Source: Candidatus Blautia equi (GTDB lineage Bacteria; Bacillota; Clostridia; Lachnospirales; Lachnospiraceae). Taken from it: a DNA stretch of 16,425 nucleotides. Under the pieces are notes generated by a model. It was not told where the DNA came from and did no database searches. It saw nothing but the letters and a program-made list of their open reading frames with translations. The position numbers and the translations under genes are program-made. Position 1 is the stretch's first letter, and each line of letters begins with the position of its first letter. This document shows positions 7,597 to 14,163 of the stretch, piece after piece. The stretch lies in the NCBI GenBank assembly GCA_018064695.1, contig JAGHUU010000034.1:1-16425 (forward strand), written 5' to 3'.

Positions 7597-9051
7597 ATGG
7601 GTACAATTATCGGTGAAGGCATTACATTTGATGACGTACTTTTAGTACCGTCTTATTCCAATGTTATTCCAAATCAGGTAGACGTAACGACTAATTTAAC
7701 GAAGAAGATCAAACTGAATGTCCCTTTGATGAGCGCAGGAATGGATACCGTAACAGAATACCGTATGGCAATTGCCATGGCCAGACAGGGCGGTATCGGT
7801 ATCATCCACAAGAACATGTCAATCGAAGCACAGGCCGATGAGGTAGATAAAGTAAAACGTTCCGAGAACGGCGTTATTACCAATCCATTTTACCTTTCCC
7901 CAGAACATACATTAAGAGACGCTGACGAGCTGATGGCAAAATTCCGTATTTCCGGTGTGCCGATCACCGAAGGCAAAAAGCTTGTTGGTATCATCACCAA
8001 CCGTGACCTGAAATTTGAGAAGGATTTCACCAGAAAGATCAAGGAGTGCATGACCTCCGAGAATCTTGTGACCGCTAAAGAGGGTATCACCCTTGAGGAG
8101 GCAAAACAGATCCTTGCAGCATCCAGAAAAGAGAAATTACCGATCGTGGATGACGATTTCAATCTGAAAGGTCTCGTTACTATTAAAGATATCGAGAAGC
8201 AGATCAAATACCCACTGGCAGCAAAAGACTCCCAGGGACGTCTTCTCTGCGGCGCAGCTGTTGGTATCACCGCTAACGTTCTTGCACGTGTTGATGCACT
8301 TGTAAAAGCAAATGTAGACGTTATCGTAGTTGACTCCGCACATGGCCATTCCGAGAACATCCTCCGCGCTGTTCGCCAGATCAAGGAAGCTTATCCTGAT
8401 CTTCAGGTTATCGCAGGTAACGTAGCTACCGGCGAGGCTACCAAGGCTCTTATCGATGCCGGTGCTGACGCTGTAAAAGTAGGTATCGGACCTGGATCCA
8501 TCTGTACCACACGTGTCGTAGCATGTATCGGTGTTCCACAGATCACCGCTGTTATGGACTGCTATGAGATCGCTAACCGCTACGGAATCCCGATCATCGC
8601 CGACGGCGGTATCAAATACTCCGGAGACGTTACAAAGGCTATCGCAGCCGGCGCAAATGTCTGCATGATGGGAAGCATGTTTGCAGGATGCGACGAGGCA
8701 CCTGGCGAGTTCGAGCTCTTCCAGGGAAGAAAATACAAAGTATACCGCGGTATGGGCTCCATTGCAGCTATGGAAAACGGAAGCAAAGACCGTTACTTCC
8801 AGGAGGGCAACAAGAAGCTTGTTCCTGAGGGCGTTGAAGGCCGTGTAGCTTACAAAGGACCTCTTGAAGATACCGTATACCAGTTACTCGGCGGACTTCG
8901 TTCCGGTATGGGTTACTGCGGAGCAGAGAATATTGAGAAGCTGAAAACCACCGGCAGATTTGTAAAGATCTCCGCTGCATCCCTCAAAGAGTCTCATCCA
9001 CATGACATCCACATCACCAAAGAGGCTCCTAACTACAGCTCCGGTAACTGA
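7597..9051 (+). CDS. guaB: IMP dehydrogenase
   Basis: A 484-residue IMP dehydrogenase that oxidises IMP to XMP with NAD+, the committed step to GTP. The TIM barrel opens with GEGITFDDVLLVPSYS and is split by a tandem CBS pair (about residues 95-210). The catalytic cysteine is Cys303 in GPGSICTTRVV, and the mobile flap region carries YRGMGSIAAM. The ATG at 7597 is chosen because GGGAGGA (7584-7590) precedes it and it gives the normal family length; the in-frame GTG at 7534 lies within the promoter. The product feeds GTP, the co-effector of CodY encoded upstream. There is no terminator of its own before the riboswitch region that follows, so guaB transcripts probably reach the ZTP-controlled terminator. 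Confidence 0.98.
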   Translation: MGTIIGEGITFDDVLLVPSYSNVIPNQVDVTTNLTKKIKLNVPLMSAGMDTVTEYRMAIAMARQGGIGIIHKNMSIEAQADEVDKVKRSENGVITNPFYLSPEHTLRDADELMAKFRISGVPITEGKKLVGIITNRDLKFEKDFTRKIKECMTSENLVTAKEGITLEEAKQILAASRKEKLPIVDDDFNLKGLVTIKDIEKQIKYPLAAKDSQGRLLCGAAVGITANVLARVDALVKANVDVIVVDSAHGHSENILRAVRQIKEAYPDLQVIAGNVATGEATKALIDAGADAVKVGIGPGSICTTRVVACIGVPQITAVMDCYEIANRYGIPIIADGGIKYSGDVTKAIAAGANVCMMGSMFAGCDEAPGEFELFQGRKYKVYRGMGSIAAMENGSKDRYFQEGNKKLVPEGVEGRVAYKGPLEDTVYQLLGGLRSGMGYCGAENIEKLKTTGRFVKISAASLKESHPHDIHITKEAPNYSSGN

Positions 9052-9076
9052 TTTATACAGAATATAAAGATTTCAC

Positions 9077-9105
9077 TTGAAATAAAAAGGAATCTAGTGT
9101 AAGAT
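9077..9105 (+). promoter_or_regulatory. Promoter for the ZTP riboswitch and purine genes
   Basis: TTGAAA (9077-9082), a 17-bp spacer and TAAGAT (9100-9105) predict transcription from about 9112, a few bases before the aptamer begins at 9116. That position is what an RNA leader would need. Confidence 0.6.
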
Positions 9106-9115
9106 TCATTCGTCA

Positions 9116-9212
9116 GCTGCATGACTGGCGGAAGTAGAGAACTACAGGGAGTGCAGCAAAGTATTTCGCCGACCGCCTGGGCAACCTTATTTTTAGGCTG
9201 CCCAGGTTTTTT
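9116..9212 (+). ncRNA. ZTP (pfl) riboswitch, aptamer plus terminator
   Basis: The leader shows all conserved parts of the pfl/ZTP aptamer. P1 is GCTGCA (9116-9121) with TGCAGC (9152-9157). The conserved GACTGGCG lies at 9123-9130. P2 is GTAG/CTAC (9134-9137, 9142-9145), followed by the conserved GGGAG (9147-9151). After a short linker comes the 3' signature CCGCCTGGGCA (9173-9183). GGCGG (9127-9131) can pair with CCGCC (9173-9177), the family's pseudoknot. The same 3' strand is needed by the terminator at 9176-9212, so ligand binding should favour read-through (ON). The ligand ZMP/ZTP signals shortage of 10-formyl-THF. The next two genes encode the enzymes that consume AICAR (ZMP), the expected target. 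Confidence 0.93.
9176..9212 (+). terminator. Riboswitch-controlled intrinsic terminator
   Basis: CCTGGGCA (9176-9183) pairs with TGCCCAGG (9199-9206); a further CCT/AGG pairing (9185-9187, 9195-9197) extends the stem past one mismatch, and TTTTTT follows (9207-9212). The 5' arm overlaps the P3 and pseudoknot strand of the ZTP aptamer, so the two folds exclude each other. Confidence 0.92.
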
Positions 9213-9257
9213 ATTGCTGCTAATGAAATCATATTTATAATACAAAGGAGAACCACC

Positions 9258-9971
9258 ATGGAAATGATCTCACTGGAAAAAGAACTGCAGGAAAATTCCT
9301 ATCCTGGAAGAGGAATCATCATCGGACGTTCCGCTGATGGAAAGAAAGCTGTAACCGCATACTTCATTATGGGAAGAAGCACCAACAGCCGCAACCGTAT
9401 TTTTGTAGAGGACGGACAGGGTATCCGTACCCAGGCCTTCGATCCATCCAAACTGGAAGATCCAAGCCTGATCATCTACGCACCGGTACGTGTCCTTGGA
9501 AACAAGACCATCGTTACCAACGGTGACCAGACCGATACCATCTACGATGGCATGGATCATCAGCTGACCTTTGAGCAGTCCTTAAGAAGCCGCGAGTTTG
9601 AGCCGGACGGCCCTAACTACACACCACGTATTTCCGGTATCATGCATGTGGAGAACGGCACATACAGCTATGCAATGTCCATCCTTAAGAGCAACAACGG
9701 AAATCCTGATTCCTGCAACCGTTACACCTTCGCTTACGCAAACGCAGCAGCAGGAGAGGGACATTTCATCCACACCTACAAATGCGACGGAAATCCACTT
9801 CCAAGCTTTGAAGGAGAGCCAAAGCTGGTTGCTATCCCGAACGACATGGATGAGTTCGCAAACATGCTCTGGACCAGCCTGAACGAGGATAACAAGGTTT
9901 CCCTTTTCGTTCGCTATATTGACATCGCTACCGGCGAGTACGAGTCCAAGATCATCAACAAAAATAACTGA
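9258..9971 (+). CDS. IMP cyclohydrolase, stand-alone PurO-like type
   Basis: A 237-residue protein recognised as the PurO-like IMP cyclohydrolase family (IMP_cyclohyd), from YPGRGIIIGRSADGKKAV, AYFIMGRSTNSRNRIF and the TNGDQTDTIYDGM segment. It closes the purine ring, turning FAICAR into IMP. It is unrelated in sequence to the N-terminal domain of bifunctional PurH, which does this job in most bacteria. The start is set by AAAGGAG (9244-9250) 7 bases before the ATG. It is the first gene after the ZTP riboswitch and lies 33 bases before the AICAR transformylase, so the two genes together replace bifunctional PurH. I give no symbol because annotation of these homologues varies (purO or IMP cyclohydrolase). 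Confidence 0.88.
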   Translation: MEMISLEKELQENSYPGRGIIIGRSADGKKAVTAYFIMGRSTNSRNRIFVEDGQGIRTQAFDPSKLEDPSLIIYAPVRVLGNKTIVTNGDQTDTIYDGMDHQLTFEQSLRSREFEPDGPNYTPRISGIMHVENGTYSYAMSILKSNNGNPDSCNRYTFAYANAAAGEGHFIHTYKCDGNPLPSFEGEPKLVAIPNDMDEFANMLWTSLNEDNKVSLFVRYIDIATGEYESKIINKNN

Positions 9972-10004
9972 TTTCCATTTACCTATATATTCGGAGGAAA
10001 AAAC

Positions 10005-11189
10005 ATGAAAGAACTGGAACTGAAATACGGCTGTAATCCTAATCAGAAACCATCTAAAATCTATGAGTCCACCGGCGCAGAGCTTCCTATTAAAGTGTTA
10101 AGCGGAAGACCTGGCTACATCAACTTCCTGGATGCATTCAACGGCTGGCAGCTGGTAAGCAACCTTAAGAAAGCTACCGGACTTCCAGCAGCTACCTCTT
10201 TTAAACATGTATCTCCTGCAGGCGCTTCCGTAGGTCTTCCACTTACCGAGACCCTTGCAAAGATCTACTGGGTAGAGGATATGGACTGGCAGAACTTCTC
10301 CCCAATCGCATGCGCATACGCAAGAGCCCGCGGCGCTGACCGTATGTCCTCCTTTGGAGATTTCATTTCCCTCTCCGATGTCTGCGATAAAGATACCGCA
10401 CTTCTTATTAAGAGAGAGGTATCCGACGGTGTCATCGCTCCTGGATATACCGAGGAGGCACTTGAGATCCTTGGACAGAAGAAAAAAGGAAATTACAATG
10501 TAATTCAGATCGATCCTGCGTACGTTCCAAACCCAATCGAGCGCAAAGAGGTATTTGGCATCACCTTCGAGCAGGGACGTCAGGAGCTTGAGATCAACGA
10601 TGAGCTGATCTCCAACATCGTTACCGAGAACAAAGAGCTCAGCGAGGAAGCAAAACGCGATATGAAGATCGCCCTCATCGTTCTCAAATATACCCAGTCC
10701 AACTCCGTATGCTTCGTTAAAGACGGACAGGCCATTGGCGTAGGCGCAGGACAGCAGTCCCGTGTACACTGTACCAGACTGGCAGGACAGAAGGCAGACA
10801 ACTGGTTCCTTCGTCAGTGTCCAAAGGTTCTGAACCTTCCATTTAAAGACACCATCACCCGCGCAGAGCGTGACAACGCCATTGATGTTTACATCGGCGA
10901 GGAGTACATGGATGTAGTGGCTGACGGAAACTGGCAGAAGACCTTCACCGAGCAGCCATCCGTATTCACCCGCGAGGAGAAGAGAGCATGGCTGGATCAG
11001 CTGACCGATGTTACCCTTGGTTCCGATGCATTCTTCCCATTCAGCGATAACATTGAGCGCGCATATAAGAGCGGTGTAAAATATATCGCAGAGCCGGGCG
11101 GATCCGTAAGAGATGACGCAGTTATCGACACCTGCAACAAATACAACATGGTAATGGCATTCACCGGAATCCGTCTGTTCCATCACTAA
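10005..11189 (+). CDS. purH: AICAR transformylase, stand-alone (PurH C-terminal domain)
   Basis: A 394-residue protein corresponding only to the formyltransferase part of PurH. It transfers the formyl group of 10-formyl-THF to AICAR (ZMP), giving FAICAR. The catalytic Lys-His pair is in SFKHVSPAGASVG (Lys67, His68), and the C-terminus has the family's DAFFPFSDNIERA, GVKYIAEPGGSVRDD and MAFTGIRLFHH. The MGS-like N-terminal domain of bifunctional PurH (about 200 residues) is absent; the preceding gene supplies cyclohydrolase activity instead. CGGAGG (9991-9996) is the ribosome binding site. The gene uses highly biased codons and ends at a strong terminator. As substrate user of ZMP it is the logical output of the ZTP riboswitch. 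The symbol is used for the family, not for the fused form. Confidence 0.93.
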   Translation: MKELELKYGCNPNQKPSKIYESTGAELPIKVLSGRPGYINFLDAFNGWQLVSNLKKATGLPAATSFKHVSPAGASVGLPLTETLAKIYWVEDMDWQNFSPIACAYARARGADRMSSFGDFISLSDVCDKDTALLIKREVSDGVIAPGYTEEALEILGQKKKGNYNVIQIDPAYVPNPIERKEVFGITFEQGRQELEINDELISNIVTENKELSEEAKRDMKIALIVLKYTQSNSVCFVKDGQAIGVGAGQQSRVHCTRLAGQKADNWFLRQCPKVLNLPFKDTITRAERDNAIDVYIGEEYMDVVADGNWQKTFTEQPSVFTREEKRAWLDQLTDVTLGSDAFFPFSDNIERAYKSGVKYIAEPGGSVRDDAVIDTCNKYNMVMAFTGIRLFHH

Positions 11190-11204
11190 TCTGTTTATAA
11201 AAAG

Positions 11205-11244
11205 AAAAGCCCTGCAGTTCCATTGTGAGCTGCAGGGCTTTTTT
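11205..11244 (+). terminator. Intrinsic terminator of the purine operon
   Basis: AAAAGCCCTGCAG (11205-11217) pairs perfectly with CTGCAGGGCTTTT (11230-11242) around a 12-base loop, and the T run reaches 11244. The T run is also the left end of the palindrome that follows. Confidence 0.92.
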
Positions 11245-11330
11245 GTAAGTGGGACAAGGGGACAGGGACCAGGCTCATTTGGTTTACAAAATGAGCCAGG
11301 TGCCAGTCCCCTTGTCCCGCTTACAAAAAA
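11239..11330. repeat. Long palindromic intergenic element (REP/MITE-like)
   Basis: The 25-base arms 11239-11263 and 11306-11330 are complementary at 24 of 25 positions; the exception (T11250 against G11319) can still pair as U-G in RNA. The inner part pairs again: ACC (11268-11270) with GGT (11299-11301) and GGCTCATTT (11272-11280) with AAATGAGCC (11289-11297), leaving an 8-base loop. The arms centre on GGGACAAGGGGAC, a type of sequence I recall from dispersed palindromes in other genomes, although I cannot search. There is no reading frame or transposase. It fills the space between the purine operon and the tRNA-Gly terminator. Confidence 0.85.
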
Positions 11331-11355
11331 AGACTTCCGAAAGCTCGGAAGTCTT
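11325..11355 (-). terminator. Intrinsic terminator of tRNA-Gly
   Basis: Read on the - strand, AAGACTTCCGA and TCGGAAGTCTT (11355-11345 and 11340-11330) form a perfect 11-bp stem with a 4-base loop, followed by a T run ending at 11325. It begins 4 bases past the tRNA 3' end. Confidence 0.9.
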
Positions 11356-11358
11356 AAG

Positions 11359-11431
11359 AGCGATAGACGGGGCTCGAACCCGCGGTCTCGACCTTGGCAA
11401 GGTCGCGCGTTACCAACTACGCCACTATCGC
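11359..11431 (-). tRNA. tRNA-Gly (anticodon GCC)
   Basis: A complete 73-base cloverleaf on the - strand: acceptor GCGATAG/CTATCGC, D stem GCGT/ACGC, anticodon stem CGACC/GGTCG with loop TTGCCAA (anticodon GCC at 11396-11398), T stem GCGGG/CCCGT with TTCGAGC loop, and discriminator T. The 3' CCA is not encoded and must be added by tRNA nucleotidyltransferase. It has its own promoter and terminator. Confidence 0.97.
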
Positions 11432-11468
11432 ATTTATTCTCGTCTGAGTTACCTCAGCGACAAGATGT

Positions 11469-11497
11469 ACTATACCACCTTTCACACCGTTTGTCAA
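11469..11497 (-). promoter_or_regulatory. Promoter of tRNA-Gly
   Basis: On the - strand, TTGACA (11497-11492) and TATAGT (11474-11469) are 17 bp apart. This is a near-consensus promoter starting near 11462, about 30 bases before the tRNA. Confidence 0.88.
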
Positions 11498-11502
11498 ACA
11501 CT

Positions 11503-11553
11503 TTTTGAAAAAAGTTTTGTTTTTTTCAAAACCAGGAGACAGGGGATCTGTCT
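11503..11553. other. Two hairpins between the tRNA genes
   Basis: AGACAG (11537-11542) pairs with CTGTCT (11548-11553), and an AT-rich 11-bp stem is formed by TTTTGAAAAAA (11503-11513) with TTTTTTCAAAA (11521-11531). Read on the - strand, the first hairpin is followed 5 bases later by TTTT. One of them may end tRNA-Phe transcripts, but neither has the usual GC-rich stem joined directly to a T run. Confidence 0.35.
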
Positions 11554-11571
11554 GAAATCTGACAAAGTTTT

Positions 11572-11591
11572 TGGGCATGAAAAAATGCCCA
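11572..11591 (-). other. Hairpin made from the tRNA-Phe 3' end and its trailer
   Basis: The 3' acceptor strand of tRNA-Phe plus discriminator (TGGGCAT, - strand, 11591-11585) can pair with ATGCCCA in the trailer (11578-11572) around a 6-base loop. The trailer thus repeats the 5' acceptor strand of the tRNA (CATGCCCA). Confidence 0.6.
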
Positions 11592-11658
11592 GAGTCGGAA
11601 TCGAACCAACGACACAAGGATTTTCAGTCCTTTGCTCTACCAACTGAGCTATCTGGGC
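11586..11658 (-). tRNA. tRNA-Phe (anticodon GAA)
   Basis: A complete 73-base cloverleaf on the - strand: acceptor GCCCAGA/TCTGGGC, D arm GCTC/GAGC, anticodon stem AAGGA/TCCTT with loop CTGAAAA (anticodon GAA at 11623-11625), T stem GTTGG/CCGAC with TTCGATT loop, discriminator A. No CCA is encoded. The gene has its own promoter and is 154 bases upstream of tRNA-Gly in transcription order. Confidence 0.97.
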
Positions 11659-11683
11659 ATGTGTGATATTTACCACGAAGGAT

Positions 11684-11712
11684 ATATTAGCATAATTATT
11701 CAGTATTTGCAA
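11684..11712 (-). promoter_or_regulatory. Promoter of tRNA-Phe
   Basis: On the - strand, TTGCAA (11712-11707) and TAATAT (11689-11684) are 17 bp apart, with TGC directly before the -10 (an extended -10). Transcription would begin near 11677, about 19 bases before the tRNA. Confidence 0.7.
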
Positions 11713-11826
11713 GAAAAAATTGCGAAAAACGGGGAGAAATACAAAAAAGCTGCAAGTATAGTAAAACTGCACAATTTATTTCAGGCGAACAAATGTCTTT
11801 TTGGCAATGACACGGCGGGTTTTAAA

Positions 11827-11855
11827 TTGACTATTTTTAGACGATTCGATATAAT
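11827..11855 (+). promoter_or_regulatory. glyA promoter
   Basis: TTGACT (11827-11832), a 17-bp spacer and a perfect TATAAT (11850-11855) give one of the best promoters in the window, starting near 11862. The leader of about 36 bases holds no riboswitch. Between this promoter and the divergent tRNA-Phe promoter (11713-11826) I see nothing else. Confidence 0.9.
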
Positions 11856-11897
11856 GACACGTGATGTTTATTATAAATAACAATCAGGAGGAGAATC

Positions 11898-13136
11898 ATG
11901 TATTCATTAGAAGAAGTAGCATCAGTGGATAAAGAGATTGCTGAGCTCATTGAAAAAGAACTTCAGAGACAGAATTCCCATATTGAGCTTATTGCTTCCG
12001 AGAACTGGGTAAGCAAAGCAGTTATGGCATCTATGGGAAGCGTCCTTACCAATAAATATGCCGAGGGATATCCTGGAAAAAGATATTACGGCGGATGCGT
12101 ATGCGTAGATGAGGTGGAGACTCTGGCCATCGAGCGTGCTAAAAAGCTTTTCGGATGCGAGTACGTAAACGTACAGCCACATTCCGGCGCACAGGCAAAC
12201 ATGGCAGTATTCTTTGCAATTCTTCAGCCGGGTGATACCGTTCTTGGTATGGCACTGGATCAGGGCGGACACCTTTCCCACGGCAGCACTGCCAACATGT
12301 CCGGAACCTATTTCAAATCCGTTTCCTACGGCGTAAACAAAGATGGATACATTGATTATGATGAAGTACTCCGCATTGCAAAAGAGTGCCAGCCAAAACT
12401 GATCGTAGCCGGCGCCAGCGCATATGCAAGAACCATCGATTTCAAGAGATTCCGTGAGATCGCTGACGAGGTTGGCGCATACCTCATGGTAGATATCGCA
12501 CACATCGCAGGTCTTGTAGCTACCGGACTTCATCCAAGCCCAATTCCATATGCACATGTAACCACCACCACCACCCATAAAACCCTCCGCGGACCACGTG
12601 GCGGTATGATCATGAGTGATGCTGAGACCGCTAAGAAGTTCAACTTCAACAAAGCGATCTTCCCTGGTATCCAGGGCGGTCCTCTGATGCACGTCATCGC
12701 AGCTAAGGCAGTTTGCTTCCACGAGGCACTTCAGCCTGAGTTCAAAGAGTACGCACAGCGCATCGTGGACAATGCACAGGCACTTTCCAAAGGCCTTATG
12801 AGCCGCGGCATCAAAATTGTATCCGGCGGTACCGACAACCACCTGATGCTTGTTGATCTTACCAACCTTGATGTAACCGGTAAGCAGATGGAGAACCTTC
12901 TTGACGAGGTTAACATCACCTGCAACAAGAATGCTATTCCTAACGATCCAAGATCCGCATTCGTTACCAGCGGTGTTCGTCTTGGTACTGCAGCTGTCAG
13001 CGCACGTGGAATGGTTCCGGCTGATATGGACCAGATCGCAGAGGCTATCGCTATCATGCTGAAGACTCCTGAGAGAAAAGAGGAAGCGAAAGCTATCGTA
13101 AAAGCTCTCACCGAGAAATACCCATTAGTTGGTTAA
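11898..13136 (+). CDS. glyA: Serine hydroxymethyltransferase
   Basis: A 412-residue PLP enzyme that converts serine and THF to glycine and 5,10-methylene-THF, the main source of one-carbon units for purines. IELIASENWVSKAVMASMGS, NKYAEGYPGKRYYGGC and the PLP-binding Lys228 in TTTTTHKTLRGPRGG are all present, and the length is normal. AGGAGG (11886-11891) sets the start. Promoter and terminator flank it, so it is a single-gene unit. It is the source of folate one-carbon units used by the AICAR transformylase encoded upstream. In other bacteria glyA is itself often a ZTP riboswitch target; here it has a plain promoter. Confidence 0.98.
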   Translation: MYSLEEVASVDKEIAELIEKELQRQNSHIELIASENWVSKAVMASMGSVLTNKYAEGYPGKRYYGGCVCVDEVETLAIERAKKLFGCEYVNVQPHSGAQANMAVFFAILQPGDTVLGMALDQGGHLSHGSTANMSGTYFKSVSYGVNKDGYIDYDEVLRIAKECQPKLIVAGASAYARTIDFKRFREIADEVGAYLMVDIAHIAGLVATGLHPSPIPYAHVTTTTTHKTLRGPRGGMIMSDAETAKKFNFNKAIFPGIQGGPLMHVIAAKAVCFHEALQPEFKEYAQRIVDNAQALSKGLMSRGIKIVSGGTDNHLMLVDLTNLDVTGKQMENLLDEVNITCNKNAIPNDPRSAFVTSGVRLGTAAVSARGMVPADMDQIAEAIAIMLKTPERKEEAKAIVKALTEKYPLVG

Positions 13137-13151
13137 TCAGGCAATATTACG

Positions 13152-13181
13152 GGGCACAGCCATTATGGCTGTGCCCTTTTT
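13152..13181 (+). terminator. glyA intrinsic terminator
   Basis: GGGCACAGCCA (13152-13162) and TGGCTGTGCCC (13166-13176) form a perfect stem with a 3-base loop, followed by TTTTT (13177-13181). Confidence 0.93.
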
Positions 13182-13207
13182 ACATTTCTAAAGATATGTA
13201 GTATAAT
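13179..13207 (+). promoter_or_regulatory. Promoter of the thioredoxin-reductase-like gene
   Basis: TTTACA (13179-13184), a 17-bp spacer and a perfect TATAAT (13202-13207) give a good promoter. Its -35 uses the last T residues of the glyA terminator, so the two signals overlap. Confidence 0.8.
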
Positions 13208-13261
13208 AGAAGGAACAGTCAGTTTATGTTTCATTTATCCATCAGAAAGGAGACGGAGCAT

Positions 13262-14134
13262 ATGGAAAAGATCGTCATTGTAGGTGCCGGACCGGCCGGA
13301 ATATCAGCCGCCCTGTATGCTGCCAGAGCCAATATGGATCCTCTGGTGATCAGCTGCGGCGTGGGCAGCCTTGAAAAGGCAGAAAAAATAGAAAACTATT
13401 ACGGAATTGGAAAACCCATCTCCGGAAGGGAACTGTATGAAAACGGAATTGCCCAGGCAAAGGCGCTGGGAGTGCGATTCCTTGAGACCCAGGTGCTTGG
13501 CGCCGGCGGCTTCGATACCTTTGAGGTGCATACAACTGAGGGAACCATTGAGACAGAATGCCTGATCCTTGCCACAGGCAGCAAGAGAAAGACCCTGCCC
13601 ATCAAGGGCATTCAGGAGCTGGAGGGCATGGGTGTCAGCTATTGCGCCGTGTGTGATGCCTTTTTCTACAGAGGAAGAACCGTGGGTGTCATCGGAAACG
13701 GTGATTTTGCACTCCATGAGGCGGAGGTGCTTGCTCCGCTGGCAGGCAGTGTAACGATCTTCACAGACGGAAAAGAACCTGCATTCACCACAGAAACACA
13801 GATCCCTGTGGACACCAGAAAGATCCTTGAGGTGGAGGGCACAGAGTATGTGACCGGAATCCGCCTGGAAGGGGAAGAAGCTACACTTCCAATGGATGGA
13901 ATCTTCCTGGCCATCGGCACAGCGGGAAGCGGGGAGATCGCCAGACAGATGGGCGCTGAGCTCACAGAAAAGGGCAGTATCCGCGTGAATGAGAACATGG
14001 AGACCACCATCCCTGGCATGTATGCGGCGGGGGACTGCACCGGCGGCCTTCTCCAGGTGGCAAAAGCCGTCTACGAGGGTGCCCAGGCAGGCCTCAGTGC
14101 CATCTCCTATGTGAGGGGCAGAGCAAAAGCGTGA
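13262..14134 (+). CDS. Thioredoxin-reductase-like flavoprotein without the NADPH arginine motif
   Basis: A 290-residue FAD/NAD(P)-fold protein of the low-molecular-weight thioredoxin reductase family. The FAD loop is GAGPAG (Gly8, Gly10, Gly13), the redox pair is Cys128-Ala-Val-Cys131, and MYAAGDCTGGLLQVAKAVYEG is the usual FAD-binding end. The second nucleotide fold keeps Gly145-x-Gly147-xx-Ala150, but the HRRxxxR motif that binds the NADPH phosphate is replaced by FTDGKEP (residues 167-173), and the protein is about 20 residues shorter than E. coli TrxB. This resembles ferredoxin-dependent flavin thioredoxin reductases described in Clostridium. The ATG at 13262 is preferred over the ATG at 13226 because AAAGGAG (13246-13252) precedes it and the FAD fold follows at once. 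A thioredoxin gene lies 127 bases downstream. Confidence 0.88.
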   Translation: MEKIVIVGAGPAGISAALYAARANMDPLVISCGVGSLEKAEKIENYYGIGKPISGRELYENGIAQAKALGVRFLETQVLGAGGFDTFEVHTTEGTIETECLILATGSKRKTLPIKGIQELEGMGVSYCAVCDAFFYRGRTVGVIGNGDFALHEAEVLAPLAGSVTIFTDGKEPAFTTETQIPVDTRKILEVEGTEYVTGIRLEGEEATLPMDGIFLAIGTAGSGEIARQMGAELTEKGSIRVNENMETTIPGMYAAGDCTGGLLQVAKAVYEGAQAGLSAISYVRGRAKA

Positions 14135-14163
14135 GAAAGGCCATTCTGATCTGCTTCCGTATG

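Noticed and set aside
10098..11186. 362-codon open frame on the - strand opposite the AICAR transformylase gene
   Set aside because: Same codon-bias effect as opposite groL; no start signals and no recognisable protein features.
11249..11647. 132-codon + strand frame across the palindrome and both tRNA genes
   Set aside because: It crosses two tRNA genes and a terminator, so it is not a plausible protein gene.
11379..11658. tRNA genes as attachment sites of an integrated element
   Set aside because: The neighbours are housekeeping genes, no integrase is present, and no duplicate of a tRNA 3' end was seen; the only repeat is of the tRNA-Phe 5' acceptor strand.
11632..11880. 82-codon + strand frame spanning the tRNA-Phe promoter and the glyA promoter
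   Set aside because: It overlaps a tRNA gene and two well-supported promoters, and lacks a ribosome binding site.
11922..12842. 306-codon open frame on the - strand opposite glyA
   Set aside because: Shadow of a highly biased gene, with no ribosome binding site or family resemblance.
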